Shown piece after piece: positions 54,300-63,221 of a DNA stretch of 64,000 nucleotides. Origin of the DNA: Zunongwangia profunda SM-A87 (GTDB taxonomy: Bacteria > Bacteroidota > Bacteroidia > Flavobacteriales > Flavobacteriaceae); assembly GCF_000023465.1 (NCBI RefSeq), contig NC_014041.1:5064188-5128187 (forward strand), in the 5' to 3' direction. Within the stretch, counting starts at the first letter, position 1; each line of letters opens with the position of its first letter. The notes under the pieces are model-generated. The model was not told the DNA's origin. It worked only from the letters and a program-made list of their open reading frames with translations, and ran no database searches. Made by a program: the position numbers and the translations under genes.

Positions 54300-54606
54300 G
54301 ATGATTATTTCTCTATTTTAATAGCGAAGCATCTAAATTTAGGATACAAATTATCATTTCCGAAGATTTTGTCATTTCGAGCGCAATGAAATGAAGTCGA
54401 GAAATCTCAATCAACAATTTAAGTTAGAAAGTTTAAAAGTTGTTGTACGGTGAAAAGTCATTCCGAATTCAGCATTCAAAATTCAAAATTTTAATCCTGA
54501 TTCCAGATTCTCACTAAAAAAAGATTTCTCCATTTCGCTTCGCTTCAGTCGAAATGACAACCTTTAGAATGCAATGTTTAAGGTTTAAGGTTTAAGGTTG
54601 AAAAGT
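54300..54606. repeat. Mosaic repeat fragment upstream of susC locus 1
   Basis: Contains the TAATAGCGAAGCATCTAAAT block, two GTCATTTCGA-type hairpins (54371 and 54524 regions) and the AAGGTTTAAGGTTTAAGGTT block, in field-1 orientation. The IS copy 2 is inserted at its right edge. Confidence 0.85.
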
Positions 54607-54640
54607 TGACCTTGCCTGAATAAGGTTGCCTTTTTTCAAG

Positions 54641-55510
54641 TTAATAATTTATTTTAAATACTGGTCTTTGTTCAGTAGCTAAGCGCTGAACAAAGTTTAA
54701 AAATTCTTGTGGTTTCCTATTTTTCAGTGAACCATGTGGCCGCTCAAAATTATATAAATAAATGGCCTCTTCTACCAACTTTTGAGCTTGTTTAAGTGAT
54801 ATATTCATATTTTCGAAATTGATATACTCATTCTTAAGTATCCCATTTATAGACTCTGCATGGGCATTCTCCCAGGCTTTCCCTCCCATGCTAGGGGTGG
54901 TTGAATAGTGCTTATGGAGTTGTTCCATTTTGTCTGAACCATACTGGCTGCCCCTGTCTGAATGAAAAATAAGTTTTTTGCGTTCTTGATTGTCTAGACC
55001 TGCTACAGCCATCTTAAAGGCTGGAACAACGGTGTCCTCTGTGGTCATGTTGGCCGATAAGCTCCATCCTGTAATCATTCGGCTATAAACATCTAGCACC
55101 AGGGTAAGATAGTAATGGCATCCTATATAAACCGATATATAAGTTATGTCACTCACCAAGAGCCTGTTTTCTTTCTTTATTGTAGTGCCACTTATCAGGT
55201 TTGGATACCACCGCTTACCTGCATAGGTCGTACGGTGATGGCTTTTTATACGTGCTACCCTAAATCCATTGGCGAGAAGGATTGCTTCAAACCTATCCCT
55301 GCCTATCCTCTCGGGCTTGATCTGATCATAAAGCTTGCGACACCCCATATTCCTATGTTTCTTACGGATTTCTTGAGCAGATGCAATTACTTCCTGAGCA
55401 ATCCCTGACAAGTGAGCCTGTTGTTTAACCCGCTTATAGTGAGCCTGCTTGGTTATCCCTAGCATGTTATATAATGCTGTCATGGAACCATTAAAACTTG
55501 ACTTGTTCAT
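54641..55510 (-). CDS. IS3-family transposase OrfB (copy 2)
   Basis: This 289-residue DDE integrase is identical in protein sequence to the copy at 38436-39305. The catalytic frame is intact, but the matching orfA is broken, so an OrfAB fusion cannot be made from this copy in the normal way. It could still be moved by the transposase of copy 1. Confidence 0.95.
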   Translation of the reverse strand: MNKSSFNGSMTALYNMLGITKQAHYKRVKQQAHLSGIAQEVIASAQEIRKKHRNMGCRKLYDQIKPERIGRDRFEAILLANGFRVARIKSHHRTTYAGKRWYPNLISGTTIKKENRLLVSDITYISVYIGCHYYLTLVLDVYSRMITGWSLSANMTTEDTVVPAFKMAVAGLDNQERKKLIFHSDRGSQYGSDKMEQLHKHYSTTPSMGGKAWENAHAESINGILKNEYINFENMNISLKQAQKLVEEAIYLYNFERPHGSLKNRKPQEFLNFVQRLATEQRPVFKINY

Positions 55511-55521
55511 TCGGAAATATT

Positions 55522-55879
55522 CTAGGACAGCCGTTTGTTCTTTTTTTCGATATCCTCCCCAGAACGTTCCGAAGCAAATTCAACGACCTTCTCCAGGTAA
55601 TCAATTCGCATCTGTTTCTGACCAAGGGCTTGCTCAAGTTTCTTGATCTGATCTTGCAGTTCTTTGTTCTTTTTGCTCATACTTTTTTGTTCCACTATAA
55701 CCCTGGTTTCGCTGCGGTAAAGATCGGAATATTTTCTGAGCCATTTGTAAACGGCGGTACGACTCACTCCGTACACATTGGTGACATCCAAAACTCGGAG
55801 GTCACCAATGTTCGATTTTTTTCACTAAATCAAGTTTTAGCTCAACACTAAAAACCCGGCGTTGTTTACCTTTTTCCAT
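55522..55879 (-). pseudogene. Frameshifted IS3 orfA (copy 2)
   Basis: Compared with copy 1, CAGG is replaced by CATTG after codon 23, giving one extra base. The frame then reads ...KKIE-H-W-stop. The rest is preserved in another frame from 55791 (89 residues, starting DVTNVYGVSR). The changed bases make ACATTGGTGAC (55775-55785) a perfect 11-bp partner of GTCACCAATGT (55801-55811), where copy 1 has an imperfect pair. This suggests a templated quasipalindrome mutation. Confidence 0.9.
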
Positions 55880-55925
55880 TGTTTAAAAGTTTAAGAAAAA
55901 GGGCAACTTATTTCAGTCTTAGTCA

Positions 55926-56510
55926 AGTTTTATCCTGCGTCTTGTAGATTCTAGATTCTAACAGCCAAGAGGTCTATATTTAGAAAGTTTACTGTTTACA
56001 GTATAGCGCAATCAGATTTCAGAAGTCAATTCAAAATTCAGCATTCAAAATTCAAAATTTTTGTCTTGGTTCCTGATTCTCAACTCTTGCTTCTTTCGGT
56101 CTATTTTCTCTATTCTAATAGCGGAGCATCTAAATTTAGGATACAAATTATCAATTACTCAGATTTTGTCATTTCGAGCGCAATGAAATGAAGTCGAGAA
56201 ATCTCAATCAACAATTTAAGTTAGAAAGTTCAAAAGTTGTTGTACGGTGAAAAGTCATTCCAAATTTAACATTTAACATTCAAAATTTTAATCTTGTTTC
56301 CTGATTCCTGATTCTCTTGTCTATTTTCCAGATTCTAGATTCTCACTAAAAAAAGATTTCTCCATTTCGCTATGCTTCAGTCGAAATGACAACCTTTGGA
56401 ATTCAATGTTCAAGGTTCAAAAGTTGTTGTATCGAGAAGTCTGTTTTCAATATATAGTTTACATTGTACAGCCATTCATAATTCGACATTCAAAATTCAA
56501 CATTTTCCTC
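55926..56510. repeat. Mosaic repeat fragment right of IS copy 2
   Basis: This is the continuation of the repeats on the other side of the IS: ATTCAGCATTCAAAATTCAA, TAATAGCGGAGCATCTAAAT, hairpins at about 56167 and 56357, and a final TCTGTTTTCAATATATAGTT block. It lies downstream of the susD of locus 2. From 56511 to 56700 the DNA is AT-rich and I see no gene. Confidence 0.85.
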
Positions 56511-56700
56511 CGGCTTTGAAGTAGTGTCTGCTTTGGAGGTTTATAACTTTTTAGGAGTGGTTTTGAAATTTATAGCAGTTGCAGAGTTTCTAGCAAAAAA
56601 CTATAAACACGGAATAAAATTCTATAAAGCAGGGTCATTTACTCATTAAATACTGAAGCAAAAAATCAGTACTTAAATAATCTGATAAGTCTATTAAAAC

Positions 56701-56742
56701 ATAAAGCTTGCCCAAAATTAATTAATCCTGAGCAAGCTTTAT
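56701..56742 (-). terminator. Terminator downstream of susD locus 2
   Basis: ATAAAGCTTGC (56701-56711) and GCAAGCTTTAT (56732-56742) form a perfect 11-bp stem with a 20-nt loop. On the minus strand it is followed by GTTTTAATAG. It lies 20 bp beyond the susD stop. Confidence 0.75.
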
Positions 56743-56762
56743 CACAATCTAACCTGAAAAAA

Positions 56763-58262
56763 TTATTCTTCTACATCCCACCAAACCGGTGTGGTTAACC
56801 TAACTGCGGGATTGTTATCTGGCATATTTTCGTAATTTCTGTCTTCTTCATTATATTCATACATCATCGCTTGCAACCAGTCGTCTTCGTTTGGAAATAG
56901 ACTAATGTTTACGTTATCCGGACGCTCCAAGCCAGGATAAATATCAGCACTATAATCCACTCTTCTAAAATCTACCCAGGTTTCTGGATTGAGCATATTG
57001 GCAATATATTTCTGAACAAAAATCTGGGAAAGATCAAAGTTAGCCTGGCCTATTTCAGTATCAATTTTAGTCATATAGGTTGTAATCTCTTCAGAAGAAA
57101 CATTTAGTTTTTGAAGGTCTGCTTCTACACCGGTTTTATAAGCAGCATAGGCCCCAGCAATATCACCATTTCTAAATCTCGCTTCAGCTTCAATAAATTT
57201 CACTTCAGAATACGTCATCATATAAGTTGGTGAATCTGGCGAAGTATAAAATCCTCCATTCCCTAACGAATAATCGTCGGCAAGCTCAGCATCTACACCT
57301 GCACCGGTCTTCACTCCCTGATAGCCTCCGTTTACCGCCTCAGGAACAATGATAGACAGTCTTGGATCTTCAAATTCTTCCTCGATAGTTAATGGATCTT
57401 TAAGCAAGTTCACAAAAAACTCTGAGAAATAATCGAATCGTGTAGAACCATATCCATTCACGCTAAAAGGCTGATTATCATTCACGGCGGTTCCACCACC
57501 ATAAGATATTAAAGCATTGTCCTGATTAGAGGCCAAACCATTTTGAGTTGCTTGGATTACAGCCTGGGGATCGTAGGCAAATTCACCGGACGACTTTTTG
57601 GTAAGATGGTTTAAATACCGTGCTTTTATAGAATAAGCAAAACGTTTCCATTGCGCAAGATCTCCATTGTAAAGAATATCACCCTCTGCAGCTTGCAGGG
57701 AAATTTCGCTGTCCATATCGAGTTCGGCAATTGCTTCATCCAATAGTGTAAAAATTAATTGATATACTTCTTGTTGTGATACAAATTCGGGTTCCAGCTC
57801 TATCGTTCTTTCGGGATTATAACTATCATCTGTAACTATAGAACCATATTGATCAGTAGCCATTCCAAAAAGATAAGCTCTTAGAATCTTTCCTACCGCC
57901 GTATAGTGAGGAGAATTATATTCTTCTCCCAGATAGATCAAATCTGCGGTATTAGGTAAAGCATAAACATACACGTTTTGCCATAAGAAATAACTTCCCG
58001 TGGTTAAAAACGTATTCCAGGATTCCGAATAATAGGCAGGCACATTTTGAGAACCATACTGTACCACACCCAGTACTTCTCTAGTCCCTCTGTACTGAGC
58101 GGTAGCTACCGTATTTTCTATAGCTCCCTCAATACGATATTGCGGCGCCAATCCAGTATTTGTTGGATTTGTTAGCGAATTATTTACGTCTAAATAGTCC
58201 TGGCAACTAAAAAATGTTGTGACAAAGCCTAAGAGGCAAAAATATTTATATCTCTTTTTCAT
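56763..58262 (-). CDS. SusD/RagB-family lipoprotein (locus 2)
   Basis: This 499-residue lipoprotein has a signal ending at C20 (TTFFSCQDYLDVNNS). SusD-like features include VGKILRAYLFGMATDQYGSI, GDLAQWKRFAYSIKARYLNH and FIEAEARFRNGDIAGAYAAY. It begins 6 bp after the susC stop and is the last gene of a two-gene operon closed by a terminator. Its partner susC resembles locus 1, so a related substrate is likely. Confidence 0.92.
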   Translation of the reverse strand: MKKRYKYFCLLGFVTTFFSCQDYLDVNNSLTNPTNTGLAPQYRIEGAIENTVATAQYRGTREVLGVVQYGSQNVPAYYSESWNTFLTTGSYFLWQNVYVYALPNTADLIYLGEEYNSPHYTAVGKILRAYLFGMATDQYGSIVTDDSYNPERTIELEPEFVSQQEVYQLIFTLLDEAIAELDMDSEISLQAAEGDILYNGDLAQWKRFAYSIKARYLNHLTKKSSGEFAYDPQAVIQATQNGLASNQDNALISYGGGTAVNDNQPFSVNGYGSTRFDYFSEFFVNLLKDPLTIEEEFEDPRLSIIVPEAVNGGYQGVKTGAGVDAELADDYSLGNGGFYTSPDSPTYMMTYSEVKFIEAEARFRNGDIAGAYAAYKTGVEADLQKLNVSSEEITTYMTKIDTEIGQANFDLSQIFVQKYIANMLNPETWVDFRRVDYSADIYPGLERPDNVNISLFPNEDDWLQAMMYEYNEEDRNYENMPDNNPAVRLTTPVWWDVEE

Positions 58263-58268
58263 GATTTT

Positions 58269-61200
58269 CTAAAATTTAAAGCGTATTCCTAAATCAAAAC
58301 CTCTGGTATTTGGAGTTCCTAAATTATCAATCCCCACAGAGCCAGTACCCTGAACACCAGCACCAAAGGTATTTACCTCGGGATCTACACCACTATAATC
58401 TGTAATAGTAAAAAGGTTTCTTCCGGTAAGTGAAATTTGAGCGGAAGCAATATTGAGTTTTTCCAGAAAGTCTTTTGAAAAATTATAGGTTAAAGTTGCA
58501 TATCTCAATCTTGTAAAAGAGGCATCTTCTATAAAATTTTCTGCGTCTTGAGAATAATACTGTTGATAATAGTCCATTTCAGTTACTTCCCTGGTGTTAG
58601 GGCTTCCATTTGCAGTTACACCTTCAACTAATCTAGTGCCGCCTGGATTTCTATTCAGTGTTTCATCTGCCAAGCCGTAAAATGCCAAAGCAGATTTAGT
58701 AGCATTATACGCTTCCTGCCCTTGTACTAAATCTAGTAAAAATGTGAAATCAAAGTTCTTGTAAGAAAGGGAATTGGTAATACCTAAAGTCCAATCTGGC
58801 AATCTGTTAACATCATCAAATATAACGGTTTCCAATTGAGGTAGGCCATTAGAACCAATTACAAGTTCTCCTGCATCAGTTCTTACCGCCCTGTAACCTC
58901 GCAATCCAAAAAGAGAACCACCAAGGATGGCAGCACCTGCTGCGCTATTCTGAAAAGTCCATGAATCAGAATTATATACCTCATCTAATTGCCCTGGAAG
59001 TCCTTTAACTTCATTTCTATTCACACCTAAGTTATAGGTCATATTCCACTGGAATTCATTTTGTCTCGGAAATATTTTTGCAGTTATTAAAGCTTCCAAT
59101 CCTTTATTCACAATTTCTCCACCGTTAAGCGTTGCCAGGAATGTCCCGGAAGAAGGGGGAACCCTAATATCCTGCAATATTTGATCTGTAGATTGAGCGT
59201 AATACATTCCAAAATCTACAGCTAATCTATTCTGAAAAAAACGAGCGTCAAAACCTACTTCATAAGTATCTGTAAATTCTGGAACCAGTTCTGGATTTCC
59301 AACACCTAAACCACTAAAAGCATAGGCAGAGGTGGCCAAAGGATTAATATTTGTACTAACCAGTGTTTGTAATAAGCCTGGCGAAGGAGCATCTTTTCCG
59401 GCCTGAGCATAAGTAGCTCTTAATTTTAAATAAGAAAGACCATTATCTGAGGTTATATCATTACCGTTCTGTTCAAATATTTCAGTAATAATTGCAGAAC
59501 CACCTATAGAAGGATAAAAGAAAGACCAATCCGACTGGGGTAAAGTGGAAGACCAATCATTTCTTCCGGTGACATTTAAAAAGAATGCATCTCGATATGA
59601 CAATTTTAATTCCCCAAACACACCAATATTTCTTCTTCTTAAAATAACCTCGGTTACACTTTGATTTTCCTGTGCAACATTACTTATAGATGTAATCCCG
59701 GGAGCAAGAAATCCATTCCCATATGTATAAATGGAATGGTTTCGAACATCTTCCACTGTATTACCTACTAGAGCTTCTAACTCGAAATCTTCTGTTATCT
59801 CCTTTGTATAGCGTAGAATTAAATTAGAAGTAGTTCTCCTGAATTCTCTTTCAGACTGATTGATATAACCATCTGACCTATTTTCAATAAGAGATCCTTG
59901 CCCAATGACCATTTTATTAAATTCCCTGTAATAATCTGTACCTAGCTTATAGGATAGGTTGAAATCATTAAGAAAATCATAGCTCAAATTCAATATTCCT
60001 AATAAGCGATTTACTTTATTGTCGTTAGGACTATTTTCTAAACTCCAATAAGGATTATCAAATTGCTGATCACTATAAAAAGTAGATTGCGAACCATCTT
60101 CATTTAAGTAATCATTTATATCTACATTGACAGGATACGACAATAAACTATTAAAACTACTTCCTGAGACGCTTCCCTGCCGGGTACTGCCAATTTCAGT
60201 AACAATATAATTTGCCGAGGCGCCTATAGTTAAATTATCTGTAACATTAGAAGAAGTATTTATTTTAAATGAAGTTTTGTCATAACTGGTACTTTCAATA
60301 ACCCCTTGCTGCGATAGATCTCCTATAGAAAGATACATTGTGCTATTCTTAGTACCTCCAGAGTAGCTAATATTGTGATCTTGAGTATATGCAGTTTTAT
60401 AAAAATCCTTAATGTGGTCATAAACCTGTATTGCTGAAGATATTTGAGGTCCCCAGGTAAAGGGAGAGTCCGTATTATAATTAAATCCATCAGTACTTAA
60501 AATTTGCTGACCCTGCCCATATCTCTGTTGAACATCTGGTGTTCCTAAAATGTTATCTATGGAAAAAGTTCCTGAATAAGTAATACTACTAACGCCTGGT
60601 TTTCCGTTTTTCGTAGTAATCACCACGGCTCCATCAGCCGCCTGAATTCCATATAATGCCGCAGCCGCTGGTCCTTTAAGAACAGAAATACTTTCTATAT
60701 CCTCGGGATTCAAATCGGCAGCCCGGTTAATACTTGCTACTGTAGTACTAGCACCAGTAGAGTTATCCATCGGGATACCATCTATTATAAAAAGCGGCTG
60801 ATTATTACCAGTTATCGATGTTCCTCCTCTGATGAAAATACTGGCTGATGAACCTGGCGCCCCACCAGAATTGGTAATAGAAACTCCGGCTATTTTACCC
60901 TGCAAACCACTTACCACATTCTTCTGATTTCCTTCTTGTAGTTCTTCGGCTTTTATATCCTGAATGGCATATCCTAAGGATTTTTTGTTTCTCTCAATCC
61001 CAAAGGCAGTGACCACCACCTCGTTTAAACTCTCAGTATCAACTTCCATAGAAATATTCAAGGAAGTTCGATTTCCCACTGTTACTTCTTTGGTAGTAAA
61101 ACCTATAGAGGAAAATACTATTACCACTCCATCAGTATCCGGTATAGATAAACTGAAGTTACCGTCAAAATCTGTAACTGTACCGATGTTCGAATTTTTT

Positions 61201-61337
61201 ACCCGAACGTTCACTCCTGGAAGTGGAATTTGATCCTCATCCACAACCGTTCCTGAAATTTCTTTATCCTGTGCCCAAATTTGTATTGAAAACAATAAAA
61301 ATAGGAACAAGACTGGTTTTTTGAATTGTCTTTTCAT
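58269..61337 (-). CDS. SusC/RagA-family TonB-linked outer-membrane transporter (locus 2)
   Basis: This 1022-residue transporter has the same layout as that of locus 1: signal peptide (about 1-22), regulatory-like domain with IGTVTDFDGNFSLS, SusC plug with GLQGKIAGVSIT, GNNQPLFIIDGIPMD and PEDIESISVLKGPAAAALYG, then the barrel ending LGIRFKF. It is clearly a paralogue of 50938-54036. It is divergent from a DeoR-type regulator gene, which probably controls it. The neighbouring murQ and GH20 genes suggest amino sugars or muropeptides as substrate. Confidence 0.95.
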   Translation of the reverse strand: MKRQFKKPVLFLFLLFSIQIWAQDKEISGTVVDEDQIPLPGVNVRVKNSNIGTVTDFDGNFSLSIPDTDGVVIVFSSIGFTTKEVTVGNRTSLNISMEVDTESLNEVVVTAFGIERNKKSLGYAIQDIKAEELQEGNQKNVVSGLQGKIAGVSITNSGGAPGSSASIFIRGGTSITGNNQPLFIIDGIPMDNSTGASTTVASINRAADLNPEDIESISVLKGPAAAALYGIQAADGAVVITTKNGKPGVSSITYSGTFSIDNILGTPDVQQRYGQGQQILSTDGFNYNTDSPFTWGPQISSAIQVYDHIKDFYKTAYTQDHNISYSGGTKNSTMYLSIGDLSQQGVIESTSYDKTSFKINTSSNVTDNLTIGASANYIVTEIGSTRQGSVSGSSFNSLLSYPVNVDINDYLNEDGSQSTFYSDQQFDNPYWSLENSPNDNKVNRLLGILNLSYDFLNDFNLSYKLGTDYYREFNKMVIGQGSLIENRSDGYINQSEREFRRTTSNLILRYTKEITEDFELEALVGNTVEDVRNHSIYTYGNGFLAPGITSISNVAQENQSVTEVILRRRNIGVFGELKLSYRDAFFLNVTGRNDWSSTLPQSDWSFFYPSIGGSAIITEIFEQNGNDITSDNGLSYLKLRATYAQAGKDAPSPGLLQTLVSTNINPLATSAYAFSGLGVGNPELVPEFTDTYEVGFDARFFQNRLAVDFGMYYAQSTDQILQDIRVPPSSGTFLATLNGGEIVNKGLEALITAKIFPRQNEFQWNMTYNLGVNRNEVKGLPGQLDEVYNSDSWTFQNSAAGAAILGGSLFGLRGYRAVRTDAGELVIGSNGLPQLETVIFDDVNRLPDWTLGITNSLSYKNFDFTFLLDLVQGQEAYNATKSALAFYGLADETLNRNPGGTRLVEGVTANGSPNTREVTEMDYYQQYYSQDAENFIEDASFTRLRYATLTYNFSKDFLEKLNIASAQISLTGRNLFTITDYSGVDPEVNTFGAGVQGTGSVGIDNLGTPNTRGFDLGIRFKF

Positions 61338-61365
61338 AGTAGTCCGTTAACAATTAGTTATGAAA

Positions 61366-61396
61366 CAAACATATTATTAAAATTAAAAAAAAGCAA
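61366..61396 (-). promoter_or_regulatory. Promoter of susC locus 2
   Basis: On the minus strand the -7 element is TATGTTTG (61373-61366), 20 bp from TTG (61396-61394), and 29 bp before the ATG. The spacing is the same as for susC locus 1. The word ATTGCAAAAT is at 61466-61475 and TGCAAT at 61424-61429, in the divergent region shared with the DeoR-type gene. Confidence 0.6.
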
Positions 61397-61590
61397 TAAG
61401 AAACTGCATAAGTTCAATTTAAATGCAATTTATATGCTAATTAGATATAATTTATGCTATAAAAAATTGCAAAATATAAAATTTATATAATTTTACAGAA
61501 ATTTAAATTTTTAACATTTTTTGTAGCTTAATAGGATTCTTAAACCAATACAAAAGACTTAATTAGTAATTTATAAATACATACCCCTAG

Positions 61591-62346
61591 ATGAAAAAAA
61601 AAGAAAGACGCGAGATTATTCTTAACGAAGTTCATTTACATAATAGAGTATTGCTAAGTGATTTAACCAATATTCTTAATGTCTCTATGGATACTGTACG
61701 AAGGGATCTAATGGAATTAGATAAACACAAATTGCTCAAAAAGGTTCATGGCGGTGCAGTATCCAATGGTTTTAATATTCATTCTGATCAAAACCGGGAA
61801 ATTTATGAATACGAAAACAAATCGATTATTGCCAAAAAAGGAATTTCGCTTTTAAATCATGGGGATGTTGTACTAATAACCGGCGGTTCTACCAATTTGG
61901 AATTGGCAAAATTGCTGCCACAAAAAATGAATCTTACATTCTTTACTCCCAGCCTTCCTATGGCAGTAGAATTACTTAATAATTCATCTATGCTAAGCGA
62001 AGTCCATTTAATCGGCGGTAAATTATCTAAAGGATCACAACTAGCTACCGGTGGAAATTCCATAAATACCTTAGCTGAAATTACTGCGGATATTTGCTTT
62101 TTAGGTACCGGTTATATGGATTTAGATAAAGGAATTACTGAAATTGACTGGGAAATTGCCCAGATGAAAAAAGCAATGGTCAATGCTTCCAGAAAAATCG
62201 TGTCGCTAAGTATTTCTAAGAAACTGGATACCATTAACCGGTATAAGATCTGTGATCTTACTCAGGTAGATACTCTGGTGACCGAGTTAGATCCTTCTGA
62301 TAAAAGTCTTGAAAAATACCAAAAAGCAGGTTTAAAGCTACTTTAA
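61591..62346 (+). CDS. DeoR/GlpR-family transcriptional regulator
   Basis: This 251-residue regulator starts with the DeoR helix-turn-helix (about 5-60; RREIILNEV, LLSDLTNILNVSMDTVRRDL, LLKKVHGGAV), followed by a DeoRC sensor domain (about 75-235) with LITGGSTNLELAKLLP, the phosphosugar-binding type sequence. Members respond to phosphorylated sugars. It is divergent from susC locus 2 and convergent with murQ (21 bp between stops), so regulation of SusCD and possibly murQ by MurNAc-6-P or GlcNAc-6-P is a reasonable inference. Confidence 0.92.
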   Translation: MKKKERREIILNEVHLHNRVLLSDLTNILNVSMDTVRRDLMELDKHKLLKKVHGGAVSNGFNIHSDQNREIYEYENKSIIAKKGISLLNHGDVVLITGGSTNLELAKLLPQKMNLTFFTPSLPMAVELLNNSSMLSEVHLIGGKLSKGSQLATGGNSINTLAEITADICFLGTGYMDLDKGITEIDWEIAQMKKAMVNASRKIVSLSISKKLDTINRYKICDLTQVDTLVTELDPSDKSLEKYQKAGLKLL

Positions 62347-62367
62347 ACTAAATACCGTAATTTGATT

Positions 62368-63195
62368 TTATTTCAGTTCTTTTTGGTAATTCAGCAATAC
62401 ATTTCTTACACTACCGTGTTTCAGCAGTAAATCTTTTGCTTCGGTTTCCGGCACCTGGAGTTCATCCATAATCATTTGTGCACCGCGACCCACCAGTTTC
62501 TTGTTAGAAAGCTGCATGTCTACCATACGATTTCCCTTTACTCTGCCTAGTTTTATCATAGTACTGGTGGTAATCATATTTAAAACCATCTTTTGGGCGG
62601 TACCGGCTTTCATCCGGGTACTGCCGGTAACGAATTCAGGGCCGGTAACTACTTCGATAGGAAATTCTGAAGCCTCTCCCAAAGGGCTTCCACTACTACA
62701 GGCTACACATCCCGTGGAAATCCCACGTTTTCTGGCTTCTTTAATTCCTCCTATCACGTAAGGGGTTGTTCCAGAAGCAGCAATACCTACAAGCGTATCG
62801 TTTTCTGAAATTTGATATTTCTGAAGATCTTTCCAGGCCTGAGAAGTATCGTCTTCTGCATTTTCTACAGCATTTCTTAAAGCAGTGTCCCCACCTGCAA
62901 TTAAGCCAATGACCATATCTGAAGTTACGCCAAAAGTCGGTGGACATTCTGAAGCATCTAATACCCCCAATCTCCCACTGGTGCCGGCACCAATATAAAA
63001 TAACCGACCTCCTTTCTGCATGTTTTTAACAATGACATCTACCAGTTTTTCTATAGCCGGTAACTGGTTTTGTACATTTTTAGCAATTGTTTGATCTTCT
63101 TTGTTGATGTTTGCCAGCAATTGGGCTGTGCTCATCTTTTCAAGATCATTATATTTTGATTGCTTTTCGGTATCGGGTTGTTTACTCTCCATCAC
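62368..63195 (-). CDS. murQ: N-acetylmuramic acid 6-phosphate etherase
   Basis: This 275-residue SIS-domain enzyme removes D-lactate from MurNAc-6-phosphate, giving GlcNAc-6-phosphate. The phosphosugar site GAGTSGRLGVLDASE (69-83) and ENAEDD (111-116) carry glutamates at positions that match those reported as catalytic in E. coli MurQ (E83, E114). VTGPEFVTGSTRMKAGTAQK is the usual second motif. It follows the GH20 gene by 26 bp on the same strand, so they form an operon. No MurNAc kinase or MurP transporter is in the window. Confidence 0.95.
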   Translation of the reverse strand: MMESKQPDTEKQSKYNDLEKMSTAQLLANINKEDQTIAKNVQNQLPAIEKLVDVIVKNMQKGGRLFYIGAGTSGRLGVLDASECPPTFGVTSDMVIGLIAGGDTALRNAVENAEDDTSQAWKDLQKYQISENDTLVGIAASGTTPYVIGGIKEARKRGISTGCVACSSGSPLGEASEFPIEVVTGPEFVTGSTRMKAGTAQKMVLNMITTSTMIKLGRVKGNRMVDMQLSNKKLVGRGAQMIMDELQVPETEAKDLLLKHGSVRNVLLNYQKELK

Positions 63196-63221
63196 ATCAA
63201 ATTAACTCTCGCAAGTTCCGA

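Larger units (their letters stand above)
54607..55925 (-). mobile_element. IS3-family insertion sequence, copy 2 (orfA frameshifted)
   Basis: This 1319-bp element is an inverted copy of 38022-39339, with TGAC ends and a 3-bp target duplication AGT on both sides. It has one extra base in orfA and is otherwise almost identical. It is inserted within repeat DNA between the two SusCD loci, and splits what would be one repeat field (54.3-56.5 kb). Confidence 0.93.
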
